Origin: Cladopsammia gracilis
Lineage: Eukaryota > Cnidaria > Anthozoa > Scleractinia > Dendrophylliidae
Reading direction: 5' to 3'
NCBI GenBank assembly: GCA_022457155.1
Contig: JAJGOT010000156.1
Location: 647,501-711,500, forward strand
Length of the DNA stretch: 64,000 nucleotides
Shown here: positions 1 through 15,100 of the stretch, in pieces
Numbering within the stretch: the first letter of the stretch is position 1
Layout: the number at the start of each line of letters is the position of its first letter
The notes under the pieces: model-generated
The model's input: only the letters and a program-made list of their open reading frames with translations
Database searches by the model: none
Told to the model about the DNA's origin: nothing
Translations under genes and position numbers: made by a program

Positions 1-1025
1 TTCCTCCGTGTTGCTCGCAGTGTCAGCCATCTTTGATTAGCCGTTGAAGCAGTGATGGTTTATTTTGGTAAAAACGTATTCTGATGAACTCTTATAAAGC
101 TAACTAGTCCTATGTATATATTATTTCAAAACTGGCTCGAAATAAAGTTGATTTTTGAAGCTTAATATTGATAATTAGTTTAGTTGTCAATTATACATGC
201 ATGGCGTTGGCTCGCTAAGATCTTTGTGTTTTGCACTATGATCAGCCAAACCAGAAGCCGGCTCGAAGATCACAGAAAAGGCAGCTTTTTTCCGAGCTCG
301 GTAAAATAAACTGCCTGCCAAGTGAACGAAAACTTAAAAATGAGAAAATACTATTCGGTCGCCATTCTTTTTATTGCTGTCATTGTATTTTTTTTCGTGT
401 GTTCCGCGTGTGTTTAGAACCCAGTCAGCACGCGCCAAAAAACTGTTACGAGCCACCTTAAACTAAACAACATTTAAACATGTTTAACCGTTGGTGTGAA
501 TAGGCTTTAGTTACATGTAACTAAGGCTAAAATTGCAACATTACATAATTAAAAAAGTAGTAAATATACTTGACATGTAGCTGCTTTAAGCAAAAATACC
601 CAAAATCGGTTTTGATGCCCGTTTTGACTCATTTCAGTTTGGATTCGATACATCAGACAGATTCAAAGCAAAAGAACCCAGATTGAAGAGATTTCAAGCT
701 GGGTATTAAAGGATGTCCTGTATTAAAAACTCAATCAAAACTGTGGTCATACGATAATTATTTAATTCAGGGATGAGGATGCACCTCGAGAGACACATGG
801 AAATAGGCTTGCAAGCTTCATGACCTTTGCATCAGGATCATTTTTACATTGTTGTGTAGTTTCCAGTCAAATTAAAATGTTTATGCTTTTATGATTCTGG
901 AACAAGCAGAGAAAATGATTAAAAAGCAGTATGGGCTGCAACAGTTGTTTTGAGTTGTCTCTAGTTAAACATTTAGGCTTCAGGGCTATTGAAACAAAGC
1001 TTGCGAGTGTGTAAAGCTGCATTAC
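1..1025. other. BBS9 intron downstream of exon 16; no gene seen
   Basis: AT-rich sequence left of the last visible BBS9 exon. I looked on the minus strand for the next conserved BBS9 block and did not find it, so the following exon should lie beyond the window edge. The short open frames here show no recognisable domain. Confidence 0.5.
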
Positions 1026-4000
1026 CTTGTGATTAGCATTCTTCATTGGTGCACAGCCTTGACAGGCAATACTTAATGGGAAATGAATATCTGTTTGGGC
1101 AACTCGTGGAGCCTCTGAAAATACATAAGGATAGGATATTAACTGATACTGTAAGTAGCGGCTAGCCATTAGCTCATATTCAAGTAACATGCTTCGTTGA
1201 AAACTTTACATTAGTTGGACCACCTAGGCATGGCTTTTTCTCTAAGGCCCTGATGAACCACCACCCCAGGAGTGTTCGTCATACCTTTTAGGGGTCAAAA
1301 TTTGTAGATTGGGACCGCTTAGGGTACTAAAATCTAAAATGACCACCATTAGAATTATCGCGGTACCTTTTAGGGTATGAGCCGAAAAAATATGACAGAA
1401 TATGACATGTGTTGTTTTAGAATTGGTACCTCTTAGGGGTAAAAATTCTTTTGAGCCACACAAACAAGATTCTGGTACCTTTTAGGATATTTTCCGAAAA
1501 TTTCCGACGAGCACCCCCGCCATTTTCAAATGGGAGTCCCCTCCCCCCCCAGAACCACCACTACATCGAAATTTCTTCAGTGTGGAGTATATACATGTAT
1601 AGGCACGAGACAACTCACCAGAGTTTGACACATATGTGGCTGTGATCTGAGCTTTTAACGAACAGGGAATTGATCCACCACGAGAGTAGAATGACACCTC
1701 AGCAGACACAGGTTCACTTCTGTCTCCTGATGAAGAAACCACAGAATGAATTGAAATTAAATTAAGAAGGAAAAGAAAGAAGCAAGGATGATCGGAGGAA
1801 GAGTAGGAACAAGGATAGATTAAATGAAGGAAGGAAGAGAGGGAGGGAAGGATGGATTAAATGAAGGAAGGGAGGGAGGGAGAGAGGGAAGGGAAGGGAA
1901 GGGAGGGAGGGAGGGAAGGAGGGAAGGAAGGAAGGAAGGGAGGGGGAGGGAGGGAAGGAAGGAAGGAAGGGAGGCAAGAAGGGGAGGAAGGCAGGAAGGA
2001 ATGGAGGGAGAGAAGGTAGGAAGGAGGGAAGGAAGGGAGGGAGGGAGAAAAGGAAGGAAGGAAGGAAGGAAAGGAGGGAAGCGAGGGAGGGAGGGAAGGG
2101 AAGGACGGAAGCACAGAAGGGAGGGAGGAGGGAGAGAAGGATGGAAGCACAGAAGGAAGGAAGGGAGGAGGGAGGGAAGGATGGAAGCAGAAGCACAGAA
2201 GGAAGGGAGGGAGGAGGGAGGGAGGGAGGGAGGGAGAGAAGGATGGAAGTGCAGAAGGAAGGAGGGAAGGGAGGAGGGAGGGAGGGAAGGATGGAAGTGC
2301 AGAAGGAAGGAGGGAAGGGAGGAGGGAGGGAGGGAAGGATGAAAGTGCGGAAGGAAGGAGGGAAGGGAGGAGGGAGGGAGGGAGAGAGGGAGGGAAGGAT
2401 GGACGTGCAGAAGGAAGGAAGAAAGGAGGGAAGGAAGGAGGGAAGGCAGGAGGGAGGGAAGGATGGAAGTGCAGAACGAAGGAAGGGAGGGAAGGATGGA
2501 AGTGCAGAAGGAAGGGAGGAGGGAGGGAAGGATGGAAGTGCAGAAGGAAGGGAGGAGGGAGGGAAGGATGGAAGTGCAGAAGGAATGGAGGAGGGAGGGA
2601 ACGATGGAAGTGCAGAAGGAAGGGAGGAGGGAGGGAAGGATGGAAGTGTAGAAGAAAGGGAGGAGGGAGGGAAGGATAGAAGTGCAGAAGGAAGGAAGGA
2701 AGGAAGGAAGGAAGGAAGGAAGGAAGGAGGGAAGGAGGGAAGGAGGGAAGGAGGGAAGGAAGGATGGAAGTGCAGAAGGAAGGGAGGAGGGAGGGAAGGA
2801 AGGATGGAAGTGCAGAAGGAAGGGAGGAGGGAGGGAAGAAGGGAACGATGGAAGTGCAGAAGGAAGGGAGGGAGAGTGGGAGGGAGGGAGGGAGGTGGGG
2901 AGAAAGGAAGAAGAGAAAGAATTGAATGATAAAATCAAAACATTTACATGCATAGCACACACATCCCATACATCTCATTCTCTTATCAATTTCATGAGCA
3001 AACAACTTTGAAAGAGACTGAATGCCAGGCTGTTAGGTTGCCCAAAGCACCCACCTAAATCCTTAATGAACAAGAGGCTACCCGTAGCCTATACTCGTTC
3101 CGGTAATGTACGTTACTCGCGGGGAACACTTACATAACACAACAACTGGCAAATAAAACCAAAATTAGTTTCGCTTCTGCTTGCATGCGTGCGCATTCTC
3201 GTACCCAGAAATGCCCCAGATCTAATGCGATGCACAAAAAGAGACGAAAAAACAATAAAAAGAAACACGGAGAGTAAACTTTACCTCGTTGCCGTATCCG
3301 TCACGAGTAAACAGCAACAAACAATAAAACCCAAATTTGTTTCGCTTTTGCATGCAAAACGACGCCGATTACACTGAATCTCAAGTGCCGTGGGCTCAAA
3401 ATTTCTCGCAGTGCATGCGTGCATATTCTCGTACCCAGATCTAACGCAATGCACAAAAGTAGATACGAAAACACGGAGGAAAACAAGGAGAAAAACGCAG
3501 GGCAATCCTTAACTCGTTGCCGTACTGGCACGAGTAATGAATATTATAATTCAACACATTGATACACTGCCCAAATATGGTCAAAAAGTTATCGACAAAT
3601 ATACGCTATGTCTACATGACGTATATCCAACGATAGATTTAAATTTCGCATTTTGACAAGAGAATGCAAAAATGACGGACCGGCCTCGATATTTTTTCTT
3701 CAAACTGTGCTTTGTTATCAATGTGTTGAATTATAAAACTATTATAGCGCTCAAGCTTGCGTGATATCGCCTAATTTTAAATATATGAGTGAGGATGATA
3801 GTGTACATGTAATATGACGTACAGGTGTATTTACTCACCAATGATAGGGAACACTATTGAAGACCTATTGCACATGATAGGCGGACTGGAGATGACGCTT
3901 AGGACCACATTTTCTATTGGACTGGGAGACTGCGACTTAAGGGTGATCTAAATTGTTACATAATGAAAAGTTAACAGTTGCTTTATATGTTTGTACATGT

Positions 4001-6161
4001 GTAACTGGCAATAATAAATATGCTAAATACATGTATAGAGCACTTTTCAATTGAGCGTCGAAAGTAATTACACATTTGCTTTGGTTTTGCATTGCTACGC
4101 TTTGTGATTGACTAAAAAATCTCGCGCCACTTTCTCGACCAATCAGAAGTAAAACCAAAACCAATCGTGACTTGCTCGCAGGCGTTTTCCCGCGCTTGGC
4201 GCCGCCGACATGTATTTGCTTCGAGCTCTGATTGGTTCATTGGATTGTTTACGACTGCTGTGATTGGTCAGAGTAATTACTTTGGTTTTGGTTTTACGAC
4301 ACTCAATTGAAAACTGCTCTATCACCATGATAAAGTGTTTGATCGCAAAATTTTATTGAACAATGATTATAAGAGAGTTGAAGATGAATTTTGAGTGGCT
4401 AATTATTAATATTATTGAAGAACAGCTGCCTTACCGTAACTGTAATCGACGGAAATGATTCATCATCACCTTCATCCATCGCACTTTGCTGCAGACATAA
4501 AAATAAAGCATTTAAGTCTGGCATAAAGTGGAAAAATGTGTACAGCTGTTTCCAGAAAGGTTGTCGGAAAAAAGCGTAAAAGTGCATGCGACAATCCAGA
4601 AAGGTTTTGTGGGTAGTCATCCACGCTATATCCTAAAAACTCATTTATCCCAATGGCCAGCCATCTAAGATCGTCCCTGTACGGACGAGGCATGTTGGGT
4701 TTCATGTATTTATTTGCCTTATTAAAATTCATTGATCATATCCCATATTATTTTTTTTGGGATTGTCCGGTGCACTTTCGCGCTTTTTTCCGACAACCTT
4801 TCTCGAAACAGCTGTATGTTTGCAACCACATTCAACTTCATCTCATTCAGTCTGAGATTGCACCCACTTCTCGGTGATTTGAAATCCTGATGAAACACTT
4901 CCTCCTGTTTGATACATGTATATTACTTCTCTAATCTTCCAAATTATCATTCGGATATTAAAGATCAACAAGCTCAGTGATTTCATCATTTTGGCCTTCT
5001 CTACAACATCTTATTTCCGGTGTTGTCCTCAAAGCCAGGAAAACAAATTGCTCACATACGTGACAATAATCTTAAAGAAACTTACTGATACTGCATCTAA
5101 ACTTGTTGGTACATGGACAGTAATAAGAAGGTCTTCTTTTTGTTGCGCCCGTGGTAAAATTTCTGAAAACATAAACACAGTAACATGTTTCTCAATAAAT
5201 GAACACATTTTTAGTACCACATAAAAAAAATGTCACAGCTGATTGTTATTAATTATTTAATTAAAATAATTATATTAACCTGAACTTATTGTGGATTCTT
5301 TGATTTCTTTTTGAAGCTCTTTCATTTCAACATCTGCTTCCTAGAATACAAAGTCAAAAGGGAATTTAGTTTTTCATTTCCGTTGCTTCTCAGCCAGCAG
5401 AAAGCAACACTCACCTCATAATTGATGTCTCTAGCTTCAGGAGCTGGTGTCACCATCATGGATGGATCAGTCCCCAGATAAGCGCAGTGTAGGTACCCTG
5501 TGTCATCCAATGTAACTATCACACCCTGTAATTCTCTGAATAACAAAACAACAAGAAAACATCGATGAATGAAAATAACAGTGTCACAATGATATGCTGT
5601 AGCATTACTATGTAACCAATTTGTCCTGTGATAGTTACTAATCAAGTATTTATAATGAGTTTTTCCAGAAAATATCCATACCCCCCCCCCCCCAAAGGTT
5701 GTTTTGTAGTTACAAGTTGGCTCAAAGGAGCCTTTGATTTATTTCAAAATTGAAGTTCTCCTTACAGTATGATGAATATCTAGTAGGCAAAGTTTGACAA
5801 GAATCTATTGTTAATTCTATTTTAGTGGAATGAGCTTTACTTACTGGAATGAGGCTACTTTGATAGCAACAGGAATATGAGGAAGCTGTGCAGCCCATGT
5901 TAGCGCTACATCCTGATATATCATCAGAGATTTAGTGAATGTTGCTATAAGTGTATTCACTGTCCCTTCCGCCACTGAAATCAAAGGTGAAGAAAAGTTA
6001 AAGGTACATGTCGTTATAGGAGGGTCAGTGGCTTGCACAACACACAAAGTTGTTGGTTTTAGTCCTGGTCTCTGCTATCATTGTTGTGTCCTTTTAAAGA
6101 CAAGAAACCTTGTCCCACTTAACAATTTGGTTCATGCTTTAGCGTGCACTATCGAGTTATG

Positions 6162-6193
<32 letters not shown>

Positions 6194-9100
6194 AGCATAA
6201 GAGTTGCCAGAGGCGATAGCCGAGGGCAACTCTAGCTTGTTGAGTGCTCTCCAAACTTCCCACGTGCTCCATAACTCAATAGAGCACAGCTAAAAGCATG
6301 AACCAATTGTTTTATAATATAGCCGGTGGATATTTTTCCCTGCGCTAACAATGGCCGCTCGCGCGAAAAAATTCTGGCGAAACGATTTGCTCACGCTATC
6401 AGCGTGCACTATCGGGATTTTGAGCACGCTTACACATGTACGTATACTGAATTTGATTCCGCAGCTCTGCTAGCTATGTTATAAATAGGGTTAGGGTGGG
6501 TCCCACATGTGCAGCCAGGTCATGGTTAGGGTTAGGGTCAGGGGTTAGGGTTTGTGGTCTTCACTTGCCACCCTTTTTTTCTCCCCCACCCTCCCTCCCC
6601 CCTTTGTCTTTTCTATCCAGGGGTGTAGTTAAGAAAAAACTTAGTAGGCTCATTAACAAGCACAGCCGGTTTTTCTGGCTTGTGCACCTTCCAAATCACC
6701 CTAAGTCTTTGTTGTTTAGTGACATTTCAGCCGGTGATAAGCTCTCTTTCAGCTGGTGAATTTAGCCAGTAGCCGGCTCTAAGCTACATCCCTGCGACTA
6801 TCCACTGTTTATTCGGTGTCACAGGTGTCTGGAAGTCATGTGGGGGACTGGTTTGCGGGGATTGCCAGCCATGGGAGCAGTACTCAGTCAGTTTGCTGGC
6901 CACCAGTGGAAGCCTCTGGACTCCCCAGACACCCAACCTAGCTGGAGGTAAACCAGTTGGCAATTTACAAGCATGCTCTCCATGTCATAACACCTGTTAG
7001 TCATGAGCAGGACTGAATAGCTTGTGGTTCCACTGTAAAGTTTTGAGCATTTTATGAAAAATGCTGTCAATTTGTTATTTTCTCACTGTAAAATGTAAAT
7101 GAGGTCTTCATAAAAAAATCATCCGAGCAATTATATTCTTACCTGAATTGTAGGGAATAAAACAACTGGGATTGTATTCAAACTTTTTCATGAACCTCAC
7201 TGATCCATTGTCATTTAGACAAAACAGTGAGCGCTCACCTGCAAATGAGACAAGTTCTGTTTAATCCTGCACTTAATGCACTTACATGTATCCTGTTACC
7301 TCGAGTTCTTAATACATTTAATTAAATTCTGTTATTCCTTATAGAAATTTGTATTTTAAGGTGGCTCCATATTGTTCAGCCCTCTCGTCTTTTGCATTCT
7401 GTCTTTTAGCCCGATGGTGTGGCTAAAAATCTTTTACTTGAAACCAGTAAATCTTTTATCAGTCAACAAAGTGGTATCCAAATGACTTCATCATTCGTTG
7501 CCATGGCAGTGCAAAAAGGGGTCAAAAATACTCTATTTTGGACCATTTGATGCTAATAACTTATAAACCACACGGTGAAAGTTTTAATGTTTTCAATATA
7601 TTTTTGTTTAGTCGGCAAGAGAAACATTTTAACAATTTTTAAAAAAATTCTGTACATAGAGTTCAGAGCTACCTTAAATTTATGTAAAAATGACATATCT
7701 CTAAATCCTATGTACAGAGTTTTTTCAAAATTGGCAAAAATATTTGATACGTTTATAAGACGAAAATATATAAAAATCAAAAAATTTCACCGAGCAGTTT
7801 TGAAGTTGTTAACCTCAAAAGGTTGAAAATGGGGTCTTTTTGGCCTCTTTTGACGTTGCCATGGTTGTTTGTTGGTTAAGTGTTTACAAACCTGTAATAA
7901 ACGTTTAATCTTAACTTTACTGGTGTAGCTGTGATTGAATATCATAGATGTATCATGATGGGAATGTTTAAACTATTAGCAGCCACCTTAAATCTTCTTG
8001 TTCGAGTTCATAAACTCATGATATACCACCAGCATTAAGTTCTTCAATTTCACACACTGTATGACAAGAAACAGTGTATTTTCCTTGCTAAATTGAATGC
8101 TCTTGCACTCTTCTCACATCAAAGTATAGACACATGTACAACTGTATCTAAAAAATATTGTGAATTTCAACCCCCCAAAATAAGTTGCACCCGACTGTCA
8201 GTACTTTAAATTCTAGTCCCCCCACACCCACCCCCACCCTCCCACTTTCCGTAACCGACACAGCAATGGTCCATGTACATGTAAACTATTTAAAATATAT
8301 GTATCTCAAAACACAGACTACATCTCACCTAAGACAAATATTGAAAGCGGTGCATTTGAACTGCTGAAAACAACAATGTCAATTGCATTTTCACCAATAT
8401 TAGAGGTCCAGTCCATCTGCAAAAACAAGAACCTTGCACATGTTGATAAAATCATACCGAATGTACATGGCAAAACAATTCTTTGACATAAAATCAAGAA
8501 ATTTGCCAGGGTTTTCTAATCTTTTTATCGACCCTTAAAAAAATTGCTGCCAAAATAATTCTAGTGTACCTTTAAAATAGTCCACCAGAAAATGGCTAAC
8601 GCATGAGAAGTCCACAAATCACCAATTTCAATCCAAGAAAAGGCCTTTTCAGTTCACACCTCCCAGTCACTAAGATACCCTAGTATTCCCCCCTCCTCCT
8701 CCCTGGGGTGACAACAGTATGCATCACAGTGTTTAGGACATTAGATTGAGTTATCAAGATTTTACATGTACTATTCATACACAAGAATTTATGTACATGT
8801 ACAAATCAATCCACAATAAAAATATTACATGTACATTAACTGGCATGTGGGGGGGGGGGGGGGGGGGGGGTAGAGATGAGGATTTAAGGTTTGTTAGACA
8901 ATCAATCAATCATCTTTATTTAGTCACGGCATCCCATTCATAAAAATGCTCTTCCAGAGAGCCATGCAAAAATCGTGCATTAAAAAATAAATATGGGCGA
9001 TTTAGTTACCGTTAATTTCTTTCCAGACACTTTTTTGTTTCCAATGTCCTCTTTTGTATTAGCATCAGTAGCAACAGCCAGAGTCTGGTATCTGTTAACA

Positions 9101-12100
9101 AAGACAGGCAATATTTATGGCACATATTAATTATATATGTAATCAAGTCAGTTTGCAAACTATCATTGCATGCAGGGCTGTTATAAAGAGGGAAGTCGGT
9201 GAAAAAGCAATTGGGGAAAATTGCTTCCTGGGAATGTTTTGCTTTTCTGTCAATGAAAGTAGCTAGGCATAATCCCTGGGTAGGGGGAAAATCCCTGGGC
9301 AAGGGGAAATCCCCGGGTAAGGGGAAAATTCCTGGGTAAGGGGAAAATGCTTGGGTAAGATGAAGATCCCTGGGTAAGGGAAAAAATCCCTGGGAAGGGG
9401 GAAAATCCCTGGGTAAGGGAAAAATCCCTGGGAAGAGAGAAAATCCCTGGGTAAGGGGAAAATCCCTGGGAAGGGGGAAAATCCCTGGGTAAGGAGTTGG
9501 AGTACAAAGTTGAATGCTCCGAAAAGGAAAACAGAGCTAAAAATAACTGTCCATCACAAGATATTGACCAAAAAAATAAATGAATATAAAATTAAGAATG
9601 GGGTTAATGAACATGAAAACAAAGAAAATAATGTCTACATGGGGTATTCAAACTTGACCATATCCTTTTCTTTTCCACAGTTTTTCTAAGAGCAAAAAAA
9701 AAAATTCAAAAATATCAGACAAGATTTTGCCAAGGTCAAACCACAGCCCAAAACTCCCCATATTGTGGCAAATGCACTAATACCTTTGATCAATACTGTA
9801 GAGGGGATGACACATAATTACGACTTTTATTCACTGTAATTGCTATGGTTATTGGATGAAATATCTCAGTGCTTACAGTGTTTTCAGTGTTTGAAATAAA
9901 TTGGATATACACTGTACATGTATGCATATACTGTAAATATCGACATGTACATTAAAATTTAAAAAAAAAAACAGTCCAAAATTTTTTTTAATTTATTTAA
10001 AAGAAATTCTCATACTTGTAAGCTTCCACCAGCCTTGATGAACTGACAGTTAGGAAGGAGTCAGTCTTTGCAATGTACCTCAGCGGACCAGGAAGAAGAA
10101 ACCCAGGAAGAAATCTTCCAAAGGCATAACTCTCTTGTTCAAAGAATGATAACATGCCATCCATGGATTGGACACACATAAAATCCCTGTCTGAAAAAAA
10201 AAAAACCAAGCTATCCATAAAACAACTAAAATGGTATATACTTCATTGTAACACACCATATAGGGATCCTATCATATAGGGATCCTTAAAAGTCATTTTA
10301 AAATGGTTAGCTTTTATTTACTGTTCTGGGTAGTGATATCCATAACAGTAAATAAAAGCTAACCATTTTAAAATGAGTTTTTAGCCCTACGTAAGTGCCG
10401 GATTCTTTGACGTGCATAAATTAAAACTACCATGAAGTATATACCACTAAAATGGGCAGAAAAGAAAAACTTTGTGCATATCAGATAATTTACATATAAA
10501 TTGAGGTGTAGACACAAACTTAAAACATCCAGTTTTTTCACAACTTGTTACACTACACTATAAATTATTTTAATATATTTACAGAAACTTATCACGCAGA
10601 AGCGTGCAACTTCCCCCTATATGTTCAGAACTATGCAATCAGAATCACGGATTGATTTTTTTGCCCTTATGTGGAAGGAGGTTTTCAGCTCCATGCACGA
10701 CTGCTCAAATCGGCAAGAAAACTTACAGGAAACTACAAGCGCTTCACGAAATATGGACAGCTTACTTTCACGGCTATTTTCGTTGCTACTAAATCACATT
10801 TTGAGGTTCAAAACTGAAGAGGAAAAAGTATAGAATATTCTAGTAGTTCTAAGAAGATGACGACGGAATAAGGAACGACGAAAAGCTCAACACTGCGAAA
10901 TATGGAAAACTCAGGTTTTTTCTAGCCTAGTTTCATCTTTACCAATTTGCCACTAAAATGGTTCTTTAAAGAATTTTATGTGCAATATGGTAATGTATTT
11001 TACTTATTCAAATGTAGTTTCAAATTAGAAAGATTGTTTAAGTCAGGTTTTGATGGTAGTGACGAAATATGAATTGTTTTTAACTTCACAAAGAAATTGA
11101 AACGTACGGAAGAAGAGAAGCAAATTCTCCTGATTCGGTACACAATGTTGTGTGTTTTTCTGTTTTATTTTGAAAACAAGTGTTTTTACTCTCCTTTTCG
11201 CTTATAATTTATCTCTCAAACATAGAATATTTCATGTCTGACTTGAGCATAGGGTTTTTCTTCCCAAATCAGTTGGAATAAAACTTGTATATATTAGATT
11301 TTGAAATATGAACAGCGGTGCGGTGTTTAAGCCTTATAAATATTGTTAGTTGTATTGTAAACAGCCAATGCTTTTTAAAACTTTTACCAACTTTGTCAAC
11401 CCATCCTTACTGTGGTTTTTCTTTGTATATACCATAATTGTTTTTCAAAGCGATTTTTGAGAGGAAATGAGCATATACATGTACCAAATCAGTTAGTTTC
11501 AAACATGTTTATTTAGCTCTTACTCGAGCCTACTTGTTTTCCGAATTTATGATTTCATAAGAGAAAGTTCTGATAATTTGTATCTTGAGAAATAATTTAA
11601 CATACTATTTTTAAAACTGAGTTGCATTAATTTTTACGTGACTGCATTTGTTTGTAAATGTGGCATCGCTTAGGTTCTGAACTCACGGAGTGCGTTTTCA
11701 TCATCTCGACAAAACTAAATTGCGGTTGTCTTGAGGAATTTCGAAGTTTTCTTATCATTAATTGTTTTCGAGCAGAAGCTATCATGAGTTTCTGTTTTGA
11801 GTTACGATTTGTTACATATAATATTACTCATATTACTAGTAGTAATCACAGATTATAGTGCGTCTCCTTATCCCGTGGCACCTCGTCTTGACCTAGTACC
11901 TCAGTTTCATAAATTAATTCAGCCACTGTTTAAAAGGGCTATGTCGCGAGATATGTCACGCACGCAAAATCAAACAAATTCACGCCATCGCCGTGGGATC
12001 GGGCAGAATCCTGCCGTGCTGTGTACTACGAAAGGTCTCAGATTTTTCCGACATATAAATAGTATATTTGTCTTGATTTCATTTCGGTTATTTCTCCGAT

Positions 12101-15100
12101 TCTGAAATCATACTCCTCAGTACATGTACTAATATCGGAACCGGAAATGAGAAATTCCGAGAAAGCCTGAAGAAGTGCTCCCGTGATAAACTTCTTGGAC
12201 ACCGCGTTAATGGAGCATGAAATCGACGATTAAGTCACGCAACATTCAACGTGAATTTCGCAGGATTTTTCGGATAAAATTACAACTACCAGTTAAAGTA
12301 AGACACAAGACTGTTGAATATAATTCCTTTATTAGCTAGACAAATTTTAGTCACAAAACTGCGAAATGCGCCCGATACAGGCGCAATTTCGAGCACTGTA
12401 AAGTTAATCTGCGTTCGCCTGGCGCGGCCGGTCAGTGAATTATTGCTACAAGACATACAGCGAATTGCACCGTACCGTAGAACATCGCGAAGAACGAGGT
12501 AAAAGCTTCCCAAATCAGGCAGAGAACCACAGCAAAATCAAGATAGAACATTCAAAACATACCAGAACGGTAGCGAGGAAAATCCGATAACTTCTTGCTT
12601 GATTCGAAAGAGACCCAACAACTTACTTGGTCCGGAGAAGAACCTTCGTCCAAAATATTGAGCCGTACGATTTCAAAATCGGGAAAATATCCGAAACTAA
12701 ATCAAGACAAATAGATTATTCACATGTGACATTTCGTTTCGGAACCCCAGCTCCACAGGATGATGCCTGATTTCCATGCGCTGGGAATGCTGGATACTGT
12801 TGTGACGTTTCAAGATGGCGCAGATTTGGTACCGACACTTTTGTCGATTCGTTCCGCCTAGACGACGCGCTAAGCATGCTGGATACTATTGTGACGTTTC
12901 AAGATGGCGCAGATTTGGTACCGACACTTTTCTCGATTCGTTCCGCCTAGCCGACAAGATTAGGAAGCGTCTCCTTCGTCGACGCAATGAGTAATTTTAA
13001 CTGTGATAAACCGGCTGTTGAAGATCAAGTTATTAATTAATTTCATTCAACTACATTGTATTTGGGTCTTTTTGTCTTTGTTTTTAAATAAAAGTGATTT
13101 GGAGAACTCTACATGTTGTTTGCATCTTTATTTCATTTTCATATTTCTTTGATGCAGGTGTCCTAACGTTTTGAACTCTGTGTTTTTATCATTTCACCAT
13201 ATTTCATTCATTAACTAATTTTGATTGCTGGTATGTTCAAGTAGACACAAATCGCTGTGGAGTATTAAGTTAAACCTGAGATGGTAAGCAATCTAAATGG
13301 GAAGTTTGTCGCTCTGCCGGTAAAGTTTTTCAATGGTGCATACAATTTCTCCTTGTCTCCGCTTCCTCCAGTTCGGCATAATCGGCTTTCTTTTCTCCAA
13401 AGGGAGTCAATGGCCATTTGAATAGTATAAAGTTGACATTTTGGACGAGCCTCAGAGCTGCAAAGTGCAATTTATTATTGACCTTTGTAGCAGCTTGTTT
13501 GAAACAAAATACAAGGTTTTCCTGCAATTCAACATGCACAAGTGTTGTGGGAGGGTGGAAGTAGGCTTCTTTTACAAATTATTCTATATGAGGAAGTAAT
13601 TCTGATTGGCTCACTGCATTTTCTAAAAATCCCAAGGGTTGTCCAATACTCGGATAAATTTATGCATAGCATTGTATTATATTATATGACCATATATATT
13701 AACAATAGTTTAACAATACATTCTAGATCAATCAATCAATCTTATTTTACTCATAACAATAGATATATACATTTTTACAAGAACAAACTAAACAAGAAAA
13801 ACTACAACTACAACTAGAATGGCATAATACAGCACAATGTATCACACTAGTACAATGCTATGCATAAATTTGCCAGAGTATTGGACAAGTATGAAAATCC
13901 CCAGCATTGGCCACAAGTTAATCACTTCTCTGTTATGAGCTTCTGATATTTAACTATTATAGCACGAAAGCGCGCATGATATTGCATGATAATTCAACAC
14001 ATTGATAACACATTGATAGCATGGCTGGAGGTCCACCGTGGTCAAACGTCCGAGGCGTTTTTTGTTTTATTTAGTGGGATTTTATTTAATATTAAATGGA
14101 AATATGGGCAAGGATGTATAAAAAAAATCAGTTGACGTTACTATCTTTTAACTTTTCTCAAAATGATGAGCTTTTTCCGTTGAAAACTGAAAAAAAACTC
14201 TTTGCGCCTGATCGAAATTATGTTGGCAAATGGCGCCGACAATTCTGCAGTTCACAGTTTTCAAATGCTTAGAACTTTTTTGGTAAACTTTCAAAACGTT
14301 TGGTAAATTGACAGTGTATTGGCAATATATTGAACTTTAAACAGTGAAAATGACAACCTTAACTTTTAAGTACTTTGCTTAACTTTTGCAAATTTCTCTC
14401 GTTTGACCGCAGTTAAAGCTAGAGGAAGGGGCTGGGTGAGGCATGATCCCCAGATCCCCTACAGCAAAGCTGGAGGGAGGGGTGGGTGAAGCATGATCCC
14501 CAGATCCCTGAGGAGGGAGGGGTTGATCCAAGTGCCTACTCTGACTATAAAGTGTACATAGACAGCCTGCTAATAAAAACAATACTATATCCAGGGCTAA
14601 AAATTGGCAGTCACCCATTTGCCAGTGGCGATTTAAAACTGACCAAGGCAAACAAAAGTTGAGGTTTCATCGCCCAATGTATGACTATGATAAAGAATTT
14701 CAAAAAGTTGCAATGAAGATTATGCGAAGAACAAAGTTAAAATAAAACTAAATATGTAACTTTTAATTGGACTACCTTTCTCTTCTTTTCTTTTCCTCAA
14801 CTCTAAGTTCATCAATTTTAGTGATTTTTTAGTTCTGAAGTGAAAAATTCCGAGATGTTTTAATGGTGGTTTCACAAGCGATCCACATTCACAACATCTG
14901 GATGCCATTTTGATTTTGTGATTGCTATGTGACTCTAGACTTACCCAGAGTTCTGTGCAGGACAGTTTCGAAGTCACACGTGTTTTCACTTTGAGAACAG
15001 ACTTTCAACTTTCGTTTTAAACTATAGGAAATTGAGGTCTTCTTTATTTTGGGATAAGCTACTAAAGGCCTGTTTACACAAGCAATTTTTGATGCAATTT

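Noticed and set aside
1762..2962. Long open frames on both strands (144-382 codons) through the polypurine tract
   Set aside because: They are translations of a short-period repeat (Ser/Pro/Leu/Phe on one strand, Glu/Gly/Arg/Lys on the other); several frames are open at once, as expected for such a repeat.
6487..6562. Chromosome end or telomere fusion
   Set aside because: Only a few degenerate TTAGGG units are present and single-copy BBS9 sequence continues on both sides.
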